64,000 nt of DNA from Diplosphaera chodatii (Eukaryota > Chlorophyta > Trebouxiophyceae > Prasiolales > Stichococcaceae): positions 310,001-374,000 of the forward strand of contig JAALGY010000061.1 in assembly GCA_032358165.1 (NCBI GenBank), read 5' to 3'. This document shows positions 11,501-23,600 of this stretch, in pieces (the stretch's first letter is position 1; each line of letters begins with the position of its first letter). The notes under the pieces were generated by a model that did no database searches, had not been told where the DNA came from, and saw only the letters and a list, made by a program, of their open reading frames with translations. The translations under genes were made by a program, and so were the position numbers.

Positions 11501-14500
11501 GCACCATTCCCTACATGCCGCCTGAGCTCCTGTCAGCCGGCAAGATGTCCCGAAAAGCAGATGTGAGTGTGTGGATGCTGGTCGTAGCAAAGTGTCATAG
11601 TGCCAACCGTGACTGCTGCTGGTGGGTGGTCACCACCCACATATGCTGCATCTGTACGATCGTTGCTGTCTCCGTGCAGGTTTTCAGCTTCGGCGTCATT
11701 GCCTGGCAGATCTTCACTGGTCAGGGCCCGCACAGCGGCATGGCGCCCATGCAGGTGTGAAATTGCCCACCCCTAAGCTTTTATTTGTCCACAGGAGCAG
11801 TGTTGCGCTGAAGTGGTGTCCGGCGCAGTGCCTGGCTGGGGCCGTCAGCCGCAGGGGTGCTGTGAGGACGCATGCGACGTTTGATTCGTCACTGTGCAGG
11901 TCCTATTCAATGTGGTGGAGGGTGGCCTGCGGCCCGACGTGCCGCAGCACTGCCCGCAGCGCTACAGGGCCATGGTGGAGGACTGCTGGGCGCAGGACCC
12001 CGATGACAGGTGCGCCGGCTCGCCTGCTGCCCGGCTTGTCTGCCGCACACTCCCCGCCAGCCACGCAGCGTCGCGCATGCACATGCAGGCATGGCGGGGA
12101 GGCACATCTGCTTCGACATCAATGATTTCATGCTCCTGCACCTCCTGCAGGCCGACCTTTGACGACCTGCGCATCCGGCTGAGCTCGATGCTGGAGGAAG
12201 AGAGGGCGCAGCGGGCGGCAGCGGTCCGCAGGGTGTCCCACCCCCAGGGCAGCAAGCCGCGGTCCAGCTCGGCGGGGCAGCAGCTGGGCGGCTCCCAGCC
12301 GTCAAAGCGCGCTGCCCAGAGACGGGAGCAGCCGCAGCCGGGGCGGGCGGATCCAGAGCAGGAGGCGGCGCAGCCGGCGCGCCAGCCGACGCCGCCGGAC
12401 AGCCTCTCCTTCGACGCGGGGGAGGTGTCGCAGCCGCTCGACGGCGACGCCGGGTGCGGCGGCGGCGGCGGGGCGGGCGGCGAGGGGGGCGCGGCCGCCG
12501 CCGACGAGGGGGCGGGGCTGGTGGACGCCGAGAAGCTGCGGCGGGCGTCCAATGTCGCGCGCCGCGCGTCGGAGAGCAGCGCGCCGCAGCACCCCTTCCA
12601 GATGCAGCAGGCGGAGCGGCAGGGGAGCCGCCCCATGCCCAGGTGGGCGCCGACAGAATCCCCAAACGAAGTCGGCTCACTTTTGACCTTCAACGCCTTC
12701 AGCCCCCAGGTGCCGGGCGCACAATGCCCTACTCAGCGATACCAACACGCACAACTGCAGCCTCAACAGATCAGGCACCACTCGCGACTTCATTCTGCAG
12801 GCCGTCGCTGGTGCACCGGCGCAGCGACAACCGCAGCCTAAGCGCGGACGACGCGCAGAACAAGCGCGCGCGGGACTCCATCGGCCGCCGCGTGCGCATC
12901 GCCGAGCCCATGGAGCGCATGCGATCCACCAGCGAGCCATCCAACAGCGTGGAGCTCAGCCGCATGTGCAACTCCGCCGCGCAGCAGGTGCAAACTATGC
13001 AATTCCACCACCTTTATTGTAATGAAACAAGAAACACAGTTCTTTTTAAAGAGAGGGCCGATGTGCAGTGCTGGCAGCCTCCGTTTGGTGGTCCAGCTCC
13101 GGCTGGCGTGCCAGGCTTGCTGCGTCGCATTCAACTGTGCGTGGCATGCCCAGCGGCCACGCTTGCAGCAGCTCGGTCGTCGATTCTGCCCGCCGCTTTG
13201 CGCGCAGGAGCAGGAGAGGCAGCAGCAGAGCCGGCGGTCGGGCGGCGCCCGCGCGTCCGGCGCCGCAGCCGCCGCCGCCCGGCTGCTGCACGCCCCGGCC
13301 CGCCTGCTGCGGGGCAGCCTCGACAGCCAGGTGCGTTTACCACTCCTGGTACAGCCCAAGAGCCGTATCAGCCAGCTGCCGCCGCCTCGGTCGCATCGCG
13401 CTGGCTCATGCCACCTCCCTGAGATGGACGAAGCATCTGGAGCATCAAGAGACTGGTGATACCTGAGAAAAGTTTTCACAGCTGCCGCCTTGCAGCGGCA
13501 GTCGCTGGAGGCGTCGCAGTCGCACTCGCTCGCGGGCGGCAGCCTGGCCACCATGAGCGAGAGCACCGGCACGCTGTCGCTGCCCGACAGCGAGCCCGAC
13601 GCCTGGGACAGCAACCCCGCCGCCGGGCTGGACAGCCCCCCTCCAGGTGCCCATCGCACGGCCTGCCTGACACAGGGCGGCGCTGGCCCCGCCACCTCCG
13701 AGGCATCATGCTGATGTGCCTGCCCTGCGCTCGCGTGCGCAGGTGCGCAGAGCCCGGCCGGCGGCTGCGAAAGCTCCAGCCTCGAGTCAACCGACAGCCA
13801 GCTGCGGCCGGCGGAGTCGGGCGAGGCCGCCCCGCCGCCGCGGGACTCCGATGCAGAGGAGGCCCGCTTCGTGCGCCTCGTCAAGCAGGCTGCCGAGGAG
13901 GTGGGGGTTAGGCCCCGTGCCCGGCTGCAGCTGCCGCCGGATTGGTCCTGCCGGATCGGTCCTGGCGCCTCGTGCACAGCGGCAGAGCACTCAATATACG
14001 CGAGTGTGCACCCCTTGCTCGACTCCTCATGCTGCTCTGCCGCAGGGTGGGCCCGCCAGGTACAGCCTGGAGATGGGGGACCGCAGGCGCAGCGGCGGCA
14101 GGCGCGGCCGGCGCAGCAGCAGCATTGACGGCGGCAGCCGGCCCATGCCGCAGGGTGGGCCCCAACGCGTCGCAAAGCCAAGCATCTGCTGTTGTGGCAG
14201 TTGTCCGAGTGACGAACCCCTGCGCTCACGGTTGACGTATGCTGCTCCTGTGTCCGTGACCATGTGCCCATGTCCAAAGTACTCATGTCACGGTGGCATC
14301 CCTCAGGTGACGAGCATGCCGACGGTGCACATCGCCGCCGCAGCTTGGACATAGCAACCAGCAGCGATGCAGCGATCCGGACGTCGTTTGGGGAAGCCAG
14401 CAGCGGGGGCGACGCATTCGCCTCCCACCAGCCGGCCAGCCGGCTGGCATCCAACATCGAAGGTGGCCCGGTCATGCGTCCTGCAAAACCGCTGCTGCCC

Positions 14501-15151
14501 GCGGCCTGTCCACTGCACCCAGCGCACAGCAGCGGGCACCACTGCAAGCGCACTTGCCTGCCCTGCAGCCTGCTCTGCCCAGACATGCTGGTGACCCCTG
14601 CAGCCGAACGCACGCCTGCCTGCTGCAGGGGCTCCCCCCGCCGCCCCGTCCTCCGGCGCCGCCGGCGTGCTGAGCCCCTTCACGCACACGCGCTCCTGGC
14701 GGCTGCGGGAGGCCTCCATCGGCAGCGGCAGCAGCAGCAGCCAGGTGCCCCGCTGCCGCGCTGTCTGTTCTGCAGCTCCGCCGGCTCGCGGTGCACTGCA
14801 TAGGGCAGCTGGGCAGTGGCAGCACAGCAGAGCTGGCGCAGCGATTGCAGCGGCCCCAGGCTGCCACACCAACGCGTGGTGTGGGGCACACTATGCATGC
14901 CACAACGGATAGCCAGCAGGTCGCAACCTCAGCAGAGCTCATGAACCATGCAATATCACAGCCCTGAACCCCTGGTCCTCCGTTTGCTGCAACAGGACAC
15001 GCACCTAGATGCAATCGCAGCGGCGCTGGCGGCGGCAGAGCGCGAGGCACGCGGCGGCCGGCGCAGCTCGGAGCAGGGCAACCCCAGCAGCAGCTTCGAG
15101 GGGCAACGCATGTCGGCGGAGCAGCCGCCCGCCGCGCCAGCAAAGCAGTGA
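5508..15151 (+). CDS. Receptor-like TKL protein kinase with secreted ectodomain and single membrane span
   Basis: I built 33 exons with phase preserved throughout, about 1,387 aa. Exons 1-12 are 5508-5669, 6037-6067, 6212-6289, 6504-6610, 6724-6855, 6947-7134, 7253-7317, 7496-7608, 7778-7888, 8038-8136, 8277-8346, 8557-8676; the last is 14996-15151. An N-terminal signal peptide (hydrophobic run LLLLAATVLV) precedes a roughly 250-residue ectodomain. A membrane helix is split by intron 7609-7777 and followed by a basic stop-transfer RTKRK. Kinase landmarks are the glycine loop GRGSYGKVF, VAVKVV (ATP lysine), HGDLKPAN (catalytic Asp, with HGD for HRD), TDFGLAR, YMPPELL and DVFSFGVIAWQ. A long Ser/Gly-rich insert separates strands beta-4 and beta-5 (9262-10409). 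A long disordered tail follows. The HGDLKPAN loop and architecture fit algal tyrosine-kinase-like kinases. The ligand is unknown. The exon starting at 9594 may end at 9745 or 9799. Confidence 0.88.
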
Positions 15152-16294
15152 CGCGCAGTGGCGGTGCTGGTGCTGAGCCAGCTGGCGCTGGCTTCAGCCG
15201 TCGCACATGGCGAGTGCAGCAGCGTGCGTCAGCTATGCAGGCGTGGGGCGGTGCTGATGCAGCCCGATGCGGCATGCCTCACGCCGATGCGGAGGCCAAG
15301 CTAACGTCGACCTCTGTTGCTATTGTAACATACATAACAGGCATGTAGGGAGGGAAGTCGACAGGCGACATACATCAATTCATATACCGTGCGGCCCACG
15401 GCCAGCACCGAACACTGTGTCCGCAGGTGCGGCACCGAGTTTGCAGCAATTCTTTGTGCCTCCAGTTGGTCAGACCCGCCGCTGTCTGTCGGCAATTGCT
15501 TTGACCGCCGTTTCGCTGTCCCAGGAGTCCAAGCACAGTATTTGTTTCGATTTTGCACCGTTCTGGCCTCGGCCCACCAGCTGAGCGCTGGCAGTCGTTG
15601 CTCGTCACCAGACCGACTGTAGGTGTGCATGCCGCTTCCAGTAGTAGCTTTGTTTGGTCCGCAGCCTGTTTGGGCATAGTACCCGGCGGCGGCCATGGAG
15701 TGCAGCCTGCGCCGTGGCAGTGCATGCCATGACCCCTGGCCATGTGTACGAGCTGTAATGGTGAAGAGATGGAGTGGGGCCCAAACTGGATGAGAGATGA
15801 GAGCAAGATGCACCATCCGGATTTGACCCCAGGAGTCAGTGGGGGACTGACGGACGAGAGTCGATTGGGTCGTGGTCCTGGCCCTACTGCGCTGTGGGCT
15901 TTCCCCGTTTCCCACCGTGTATTTGATCCGGCCCTGATCCGCCAAACCCTCCGATCGATTGCGGCTGAGGAGGCGTTCACCAGCTGACGCGTAGCTGACC
16001 AGTCGCAGATCCCACACGATCGCAGATCCGCCTCCCGCAATCTGGCAGACTCACTCGCAGCAACGCCTCCCCGGACGCCACAACTGCCACCACGCCGTCT
16101 CAGGCTGGTCTGTGTCATCATTTCCAGCCCCTGCCGCACACCAGCAGCCCTGCACGCCCGGCACTTCACGCGCGCTCTGCAGCGCCGAAACCCCGATCCC
16201 AAAACTGTTGCCCGCGCAGCCCAGGCCGCCGCAGCCCAGGGGAACACCCGCAGCCGGTTCCAGAGTCAGCACACAGCACAGCCAGCCGGCAGCC
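15152..16294. other. Intergenic region
   Basis: No coding exon could be supported here on either strand. It is a kinase 3' UTR candidate followed by the promoter of the gene starting at 16295. Confidence 0.4.
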
Positions 16295-18287
16295 ATGGCC
16301 ATGAGCATGCAGCAGATCGCCAGCTTGCTGTGCGACGCCCCGCCGCGGCTGGTGGTGAAGTCCCGCAAGCGGCGGCCGTCCCCGCCGCCGCCGCAGCCGC
16401 AGACGGACCTGGAGCAGCGCCTGAGCTGCATTCCGGGCGCCCTGGCCTCCCGCTTCCTCGGCGGCATCAGCCTGTGCCAGGTGCGTTCTGACTGTTGTCC
16501 TAACCGTACCAGTAGACTGCACGGCGAACATCCCAGTGCTCTTGGGACTTCGGCATGTTCTTCCTGCATCAACCTGAGCTTGCAGACGCAATTTTCCGGC
16601 CCAGCCGCGTGAGGCGATGCGAGGTTTCCCTTTCCCTCGGCTTTTTGTGACTTGCCAGACAACTTTGCGACTGTATTGCAACAGCCGCCCGCCTCTCAGC
16701 CCGGTCTGCCGTTCCTCCTAGCTTCAGCTGTGTTTCGATCGCGCGATCGAGCTCGCCTCACGCCCGGTACATACTCGATGAACTGCCGGGGCCCTGGTGT
16801 CCTGCACTTCAGCACATTGTCGTGGCACGCAATATCGACAGAAACTCGCGTATCCATCTGCGCACGATCTGATCCGCGACGGGCATCTAGCACTGGCCTT
16901 GCAGTATGATCCCTACGCACCGCACGCAACCACATGCAAGCTGCAACAATCACCGTCATCGTTGGTTGGCTGCCCCGCAGGTGTGGACGCTGTGCCAGGA
17001 CCAGCCCGGCGCCCAGGGCGCCAGTAACAGCGCAGTCTTCCGCACCCAGCGCATCGGGGCCGCCATGTACGACCCGTCGCTCGCCCAGTTCCGGCAGGAC
17101 TGGTGAGTTCCAGGCCGCTTTGTTGCCGCTTGCGGGACGGCATGCGGGTGCACTGTACCAGCGGCCGAACCACCAGCCTGCGACGGCTCCTGATTGTGCA
17201 GCTTGGCAGCCGCGCCTTGTTCATGCCGCATTGATGGTGCACACAGCACGCCACGCCTTGCCCGCCGTCTGTGCCTCACAATGCATGCCATTGCCCCCGC
17301 ACGCTCACACCTGACGGCGTCTCATGGTTCGTGGTGCAGCTGCGATGTGGGCGTTCCGCAGAACCTGGCAGGCATGCTGGCGACCACCTGGGCGTGCGGC
17401 GCGCTGGCCATCGTGCAGAAGCTGAACGTGATGCCGTCGTCGCTGCACCCCTGCAACAAGCTGCTCGCGGGTGCGCCCTTCTTGCATGTGTGTGTGTCCC
17501 TGATTGTTCATCCACTCATCCTGCTACTTGCTACAACGTGATGTTGCTGTCTCAGCTGCAAAGGGACGAACTGTTGGGCTTGCACGCCGCTGTTGGAGAG
17601 CGCTCCCCCAAATGCCGCAGGACTAGACACTCAAAACAGGACACCGCCTCATGCTTTGTTTGCCCTCCCTGCTGCAGGCGGCGTGGCAGACGTGGTGTCC
17701 GAGCTGGCCTACATCCCGGTGTACGACCTGCGCAGCTCCTCCACCAGCGTGGTGGCGTGCCTGGAGGTCATGGTGGCAGCAGTCGCCGACAGCAACTTCA
17801 TCGCCAACATTATCACCACCGCCAGCGACCTGCTGTCCGGCTACGCGGTGCGCGCCCTCCCCACTTTGCTGTGTTTTGAATGCAAGCGACGCGTTCGCTG
17901 CTGCCTGCATGTGCATCGGGCACGTGCTTGGCCAGTCTGCTCGGCGGTTGCTTGCCTTTGGATGCCACTGACCACTCGTTTCCCCCCACCCTGCAGCTGT
18001 CGCTCAGCAAGCCGACGCCGGCGCCGGCGCCCGCGGCCACCCCCGCCCCGGCATTCGACACCCCCTTCCGCGTGGCGGCGGGCGCCTGCCCCGCCGATTT
18101 CGGCGGCACATCCCCCCCAGCGGCCCGTCCCGGCCTGGCGCCCGCCGACTCGGGCAGCTCCGTCGACAGCTGCCCGGCGCCGGGCACCCCGGACGCCGCC
18201 CGCCCCCTGCTCGCGCGCCCCAGCATGGTCCGCGTCGGCACCCGCCGCTCCCTGGAGCTGCCGCCGCAGCGCATGGACGTGTCCTGA
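16295..18287 (+). CDS. Unassigned ~299-aa protein, possible GAF-like core
   Basis: Five exons close in phase: 16295-16480, 16981-17102, 17340-17470, 17678-17847 and 17997-18287. The N-terminus carries a basic, Pro-rich patch (KSRKRRPSPPPPQPQ). The centre alternates hydrophobic strands and helices with several cysteines (WACGALAIVQKLNV, IPVYDLRSSSTSVVACLEV), and residues near the end are Pro/Ala-rich. The pattern of a compact ~140-residue domain ending in a V-x-CLEVMV strand and an amphipathic helix recalls GAF/NIN-like sensor folds, but I cannot place it in a family. There is no signal peptide or membrane span. The basic patch could be a nuclear signal. Treat function as unknown; a structure search on the central domain would decide between a GAF-like fold and something else. 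Confidence 0.7.
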
Positions 18288-19428
18288 GCGGCAGGCGGCG
18301 GGTCTCCCGGGCGGCGGGGGGCTCAGTGTCAGCGCGGCCCCGCAGCAGACTGGCATATATACAACGACCCCGCCACCGCAGCAGCGGCGGCGAGGCGCAC
18401 ATAACTCTGTCGAAGACAACTCAACCATCGGGCGTTGATTCCAGTGCGTCAGCGGGATCTGCTCGCCGGCCGCGTGCCTGGGGCCGGGGACTGCCCTGGG
18501 GGATCCTGGGCACGTGGGCGGCAAGCAGCTCCTGCTGGTTTTCTACAAGGCAGTAGTCCGCTGTGCAGGGCCCCCCCATAAAGGGGACCCTGTGCAGCTG
18601 GGTGATAGATATCGGACATCAGCACCACAGCATAGCATAGCGTAGCCATAGCGTCTGCCTGCTTTGCAGGCATTCTAAGCGGCAGCAACACTGCTCAGCT
18701 GATCCCTGCAGTTATGTCGACAGCAAAGTGGCATCAGCCTGCGAGCCGAACACGCGTTCGAGAGACGATTCGCTCTCGGGTTCACTGCAGCAACAACTTT
18801 CCTTTCTTCCATGTGTCGTCTGACCCTGGCTGTGTTGCCACCCCAACGAGTTGTGTGCGGTGAACGATTTGTACATGTTGTGGTCGGCCACCCCGGCTGT
18901 GTTTTGACTGGTTGCTGCGGCTGCGGGCCCAAGATGACGGTTGAGGTTGTGTGTGGCTATGTTCACCCTGTTTGATGCCATGGTTTTGCCTGGTCGTGCT
19001 TTCGTGGCGCTTGGGGCTTGCATGCCCAGTTTGTTTGGCGCAACATGGACGGCTTGCATGCCGTGTTGTAACCCTGTGTCCGCCAAACACTCATCAGTTC
19101 AGCCCTCTGTGACGTGCCGCCCTCATCCACACCACAACACGGCTTGCATCTACATCTGGACACATCCCACCATCAGCAATAGGCAGCAGCTGGCATTGCT
19201 GCTTCCTGCCACCCTTCCGGACCCCCATCGTTGCCGGGCCCATCAGCGATCACACTTCTATCTGGGAAACCCACTTCACGACCTTCATCGCATGCTGCTG
19301 CGGGGATCGCCTCGCTCGGCGGCTGGCACGCTGTGACTGCACGGCGCAGATTTGAATTGCTTTGAGCGGGCCGCCGCGGCGCCATGCCGCCATGACGCCC
19401 TGCTGCGGGGCACCGCGCGGCGCCCGCG
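18288..19428. other. Intergenic region
   Basis: No supportable exon. Open frames here have mixed third positions and no splice partners. Confidence 0.4.
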
Positions 19429-22400
19429 ATGCGCACGCCCGCCCGTGAGGCGAAGAACAGGTCGCCGGTGCCCAGGGGCTCGGGATCCAGGGGCGAGGCG
19501 GGCCCCTTGGGCCTGTACAGCGCATACCGCCATCTCAGAGCGGTGCGCCGGGCTGGATGCAATGCTGTCCCGAGAAGCTGCAGTGCCAGCATGGTCGACG
19601 AACAAGCGTTTGTGCTGGCACGCTCCTGCGGTCTGCATGTGGATCAAGACGCTGACTGATTTCGTTTCCGGTCGGCTGCAGCGGGCCCTGCCGCTGGTGA
19701 CGGCGCTGCTGGCGCTGAGTCTCCTGGTGCAGCTGCCGCGCAGCAGCCCCACCCGCTTCCTAACCAGGCTCAAAGGTGGGTGGTTACCATTTAATGGTAG
19801 TAGCCCTGGGCAGCTTTCAACCCATTGGCGTGTGCATGCATCTGTGTGCCATGTCAGCACACGACCAGCTGCCTGCAGGGCAGCAGCACAGGCACATGGA
19901 ACGACACCTGACACTTGGGCCAATCACGTGCCAGCAGAGCGCCGCTGCGAGTACGGCAGCCTGCCGGGGCGGTGGGTGGCGGACAAGGCCGGGCAGCGCC
20001 ACTGGCGCATTTTTGACGAGGCCTGCCAGCTGCGGGACCTGCTGGGGCCGCGCATCCGGGCCGGCCGCCGGGCTGTGGTCGCCTCAGGTGCGGGCGCCCG
20101 CAGGCTTGGCCGTCGGAGACGTGGCCAGCGAACTTCTCCGATGCCTTTCTCAATCGCCTACAACATGACCTCATCACCGGCGAGGTCTCAGAGCGACGCG
20201 GGATGCATGCAGTGCGTCACCAAAGTGGCTGCGTGGAGCTGGCCTCTCGTGGTATGAGCCACCGGCTGGGAGCGGGCCTCTGTGCACAGCCTTTGCCACC
20301 TGCCACGGCAATGTGCTTTGCAGGGAAGTGTCTGCCGACGCCCCCAGACACCCGCGTGCTGTTCCTGGGCGACTCGGTGGACCGCACCATCATTAAGCAC
20401 ACCTGCCAGGCGGTGAACGGCCAGCAGGAGAGCCAGGCAAGCCGCTGTATGGCAGAGGATGTCAGAGGTCATTGTGAGATGAGACGCTGGCAGCCCTCAT
20501 GCTTGACCATGTCAGACCGCCTGCTTGCTACCGGGCCACAACGAACCTGCGAACCCAGCTTCAAGCATCACGTTGAACACTGCCGCAGATGCTGCTGCCG
20601 GTGCTGCTGTGACGCGCGGTCTGCTGACACCACTGCTGTGCATGCGCAGGCGCCTGGGCAGGAGGATGCGTGCGTGCAGCAGTTTCTGGAGGACGAGGGC
20701 TGGGCGTGCCGGCTCCCTGGCATCGTGCTCGCCAATCAGGTCAGCCCTGCTGGCTGAGCCACTTTTTACCAGTGGAGTTGTTTATCAATGGCATGGGCTG
20801 CCTGGAAGGGGGCAGGATTTGCCTTGAGTGGCTGTCACCTTGTGAATACAAGTGTAGTGCATTGCTAAGCACATTCACAGCACGATTGCTGTACTCATGT
20901 TGCGCAGGAAACACCAGCGTGTGGCACGAAATGCCATGCTGCACAGCAACATGCGGCTTTGTACTGACCTACACGGGCACTGTACATGCTGCAGGTATTT
21001 TGGGGGGCCTCGCCGGTTGGGCCGTACAACCTGAACCGCTCAGGGTCACCTGCCCAGCGGCTGCAGCGGGTGAGCACCAGGGTCTGCCTTGCAGTGCACA
21101 GCTGCAACCTCCTTCCGTGGGATTGGTCTGCTCAGCGTTGACACGCGCAGCTAGCGGCTGTGACTGAAGCTTGCTGTGGACTGTTTACTAGGCTCTGGCG
21201 GCGTTTCCCAAGGCGTTTGGCGGCCAGCCAGATGTCATCGTGCTAGGCGTCAACCTGTGGGACCTGGCCCGCTGGAAGGTGCAGCTTGGGGTCAGGCTCC
21301 GTTGGCCCCGTTGGCGCGGTGATGCTTGCAATGCATGGGTTGCTGCATCGGTCATTTGCCATTATGTTTGAGCTTACACCCTCAGCTGACACAGTGACAC
21401 AGCTGCCCAGGCGGGCTGTCATATGAGGGTATGCAGCCTCGAGTGATCGCTTTTCACCAGTGAATACCATGACCACTTTACAATGGAGTACAGCTTGTTA
21501 ATGCATTCGATGGCACACTGTCAATGCACCTGCAGATGATGGACAGGCAGGGCATCATGGCGTCCAATGAGCTACCGGCGGAGCGCGTGGCTGAGTGGGT
21601 CGCCAACGCGGACGCCGTGTTCTCCTTCGTCAAGGTGCCCGAGCTCGAGGCCGCCGGCGGCAGCTCAGCCCGAGTGCAACCCGACCCGATGCTGGCCGCC
21701 ACACAGCCGGGGCCTCCGCCAGACACGCATGTGCCCGGATCTCACGGCCTGCCGTTTCGCTGCAGGGGGGCGTGGCGCCGGGCACCGCGCTGGTGTTCCA
21801 CACGCTGCACCCGCCCCGGCTGGACGCCGCGAGGCGGGACGGCACGCTGGCGCACGCGACCATCAGCCGCCGCGCGCACGTGGCGCAGCTCAACGCCGCG
21901 GGGCGCCACCTGGCCCGGCGCCACGGCTTCCAGGTGGGGAGCTCACCCGCAGGTGGACTGGGGTTTGCATTTCGCTCACACAGCTGCTGCAGCTGCCGGG
22001 CCTGGAGGACGCATCCTGCTGCAGGCGGCGGCGGCCTTGGTCAGGGGGTGTGGACAGTGTCAGCCGTGCAAATGCTGTGGCATGTGTCGTTCACCGGCAC
22101 AAGCCATGAGATTGGGCTCTGAGTCTGCATACTCCTAGCTTGGCTGTGGCCACAAGTACCACACCTTGCGTGTTTGGATGGCAGATCCTGGACCTGGAGT
22201 TGATGACGGTCGAGTTTCATGACGCGGACCCGTACCTGATGGACAACACCCACCCTGCAGCGTGGTTCAGCAGGCGAGCCAGCAGACGACCCCTGCATGC
22301 GCGGGATGGAGTGTGCTTGCGCCAAGGCGCTCAGATTGCAACACACTCCTGCCTCTGGGCGAGTAGCATCTGATCAGCGCACCGGCATGCTGTGTCGCAA

Positions 22401-22565
22401 GGTTGGTACGACAAACAGTGCAGAGCGTCGTGTGCTGCACCCCGCAGGGAGGTCGCCAACCTGGTGCTCAACATCGCGGCCGCGGCTCAGCAGTCGACTG
22501 GAGGCCTGAGGCGCTCCCGCGGCTTCCGACGGGCCGCAACAGCCCACACGGGTGCAAGTGGGTGA
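19429..22565 (+). CDS. Membrane-anchored SGNH hydrolase / PC-esterase-like acyl-esterase or acyltransferase
   Basis: Eleven exons join in phase: 19429-19542, 19682-19775, 19938-20087, 20324-20436 (or -20412), 20650-20739, 20995-21069, 21192-21278, 21536-21634, 21766-21933, 22185-22273 and 22448-22565, about 398 aa. A short basic cytoplasmic N-terminus precedes one hydrophobic helix (LPLVTALLALSLLVQL), giving a type II Golgi/ER topology. A Cys-containing LPGRWV block follows. Block I is FLGDSVDR (catalytic Ser about residue 137). A V-x-x-GVN-x-W-D strand follows it, and the C-terminal DNTHP (Asp about 350, His about 353) completes a Ser-Asp-His set as in plant TBL/PC-esterase proteins that acetylate or deacetylate wall polysaccharides. 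Substrate is inferred only. The intron after 22273 has a GC donor (CAGCAG|GCGAGC), and the phase requires it. Confidence 0.8.
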
Positions 22566-23600
22566 CGCGGAGACCGGGTAGCATTGACACATCAGCAGCT
22601 GGTCTGTGGGTTGGCCTCCACACAAGCTGCAATAGTCATGGATCAGAGGCTCTCGTTGTGCTGAGGGCTGCAGCTGCAGCAGGGCTACGTATCGGGGTTT
22701 TCCACAAGAAAGCTGTTTTCGCGAGGTGTTTCTGCACTAGCGTGGGTTGACCATCCTGCCAAACTTACTTGAGTGCTGAGGTACCGCCTCTGTCTGCCAT
22801 CGGGTCCCGCCAGGGACGCCTCATCCTGCATAGTTACAATGGTGGATGAGGGTGGTGCTTTCAGCAGCTGAAGTACAACGAGTGTGAACTGGGAGGCAAA
22901 ACATTCTGTTGCCTTTGAGCGGCGGGGTCAGGGCGGGTTTTGTTTGGGGACACCTTCTGATCATCCTTAACAGAGCGGCATGCACAAGCCCACGATGTGC
23001 GGTAACAACGTTCCGCAATGCAGTTTGAAGGCCATGACGAGCAGTATCATACAACTACTGCTTGGATACCAAGGTATCCAGTTCCTGGTGCCAAGAGATA
23101 GATCGAACAGAATGTGTGGTTTCCAGGGGCCCAACCAAGCTCAGCACGTGACCGTGTGCCTTGCTGTGCTTCTGGCGAGGTGCAGGCGTGATCTGAGGCA
23201 GTATATTGGTGCACATGTCACCCACTCTCCTGCTGAATGTTGATGACCGCACTTGCCAGTGGTTGCCAAGCGCCAAAGCGGCCTCAAATGTGGAGCTGAG
23301 CACCCTCAACCCTTGCAGATTCAAGGCTACAACACTGTCCACTTGAACCTGGTCGTCGTGGCAATTGCAAAATTGGTTCCGCTAACAGACAAGGTGACTG
23401 TCAGGTTGGCAGCGTATGGTGAGCGGTGGCCCTCTGCCAAACGCCACTGCTGACAGTGCGGGCCTCATCGTGTGTTGTGGGCGTAACACCGGCTGCAGAC
23501 AGCCCCGTAGTACACGCGAGGCAGGCCCCAGACTAGCCAGACCCTTTGCGCGCCTGCACGCGCACAGCAGAGGCCATCTCAGACAGTGGCAGTCACATGG
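22566..23600. other. Intergenic region
   Basis: No exon could be supported. It includes a small inverted repeat (GGATACC aa GGTATCC) near 23067, too short to interpret. Confidence 0.35.

Noticed and set aside
12838..14613. 591-codon open frame on the minus strand
   Set aside because: It lies antisense to in-phase kinase-tail exons; the openness is a by-product of GC-rich third positions on the plus strand, and the translation is Arg/Ser/Cys-rich without motifs.
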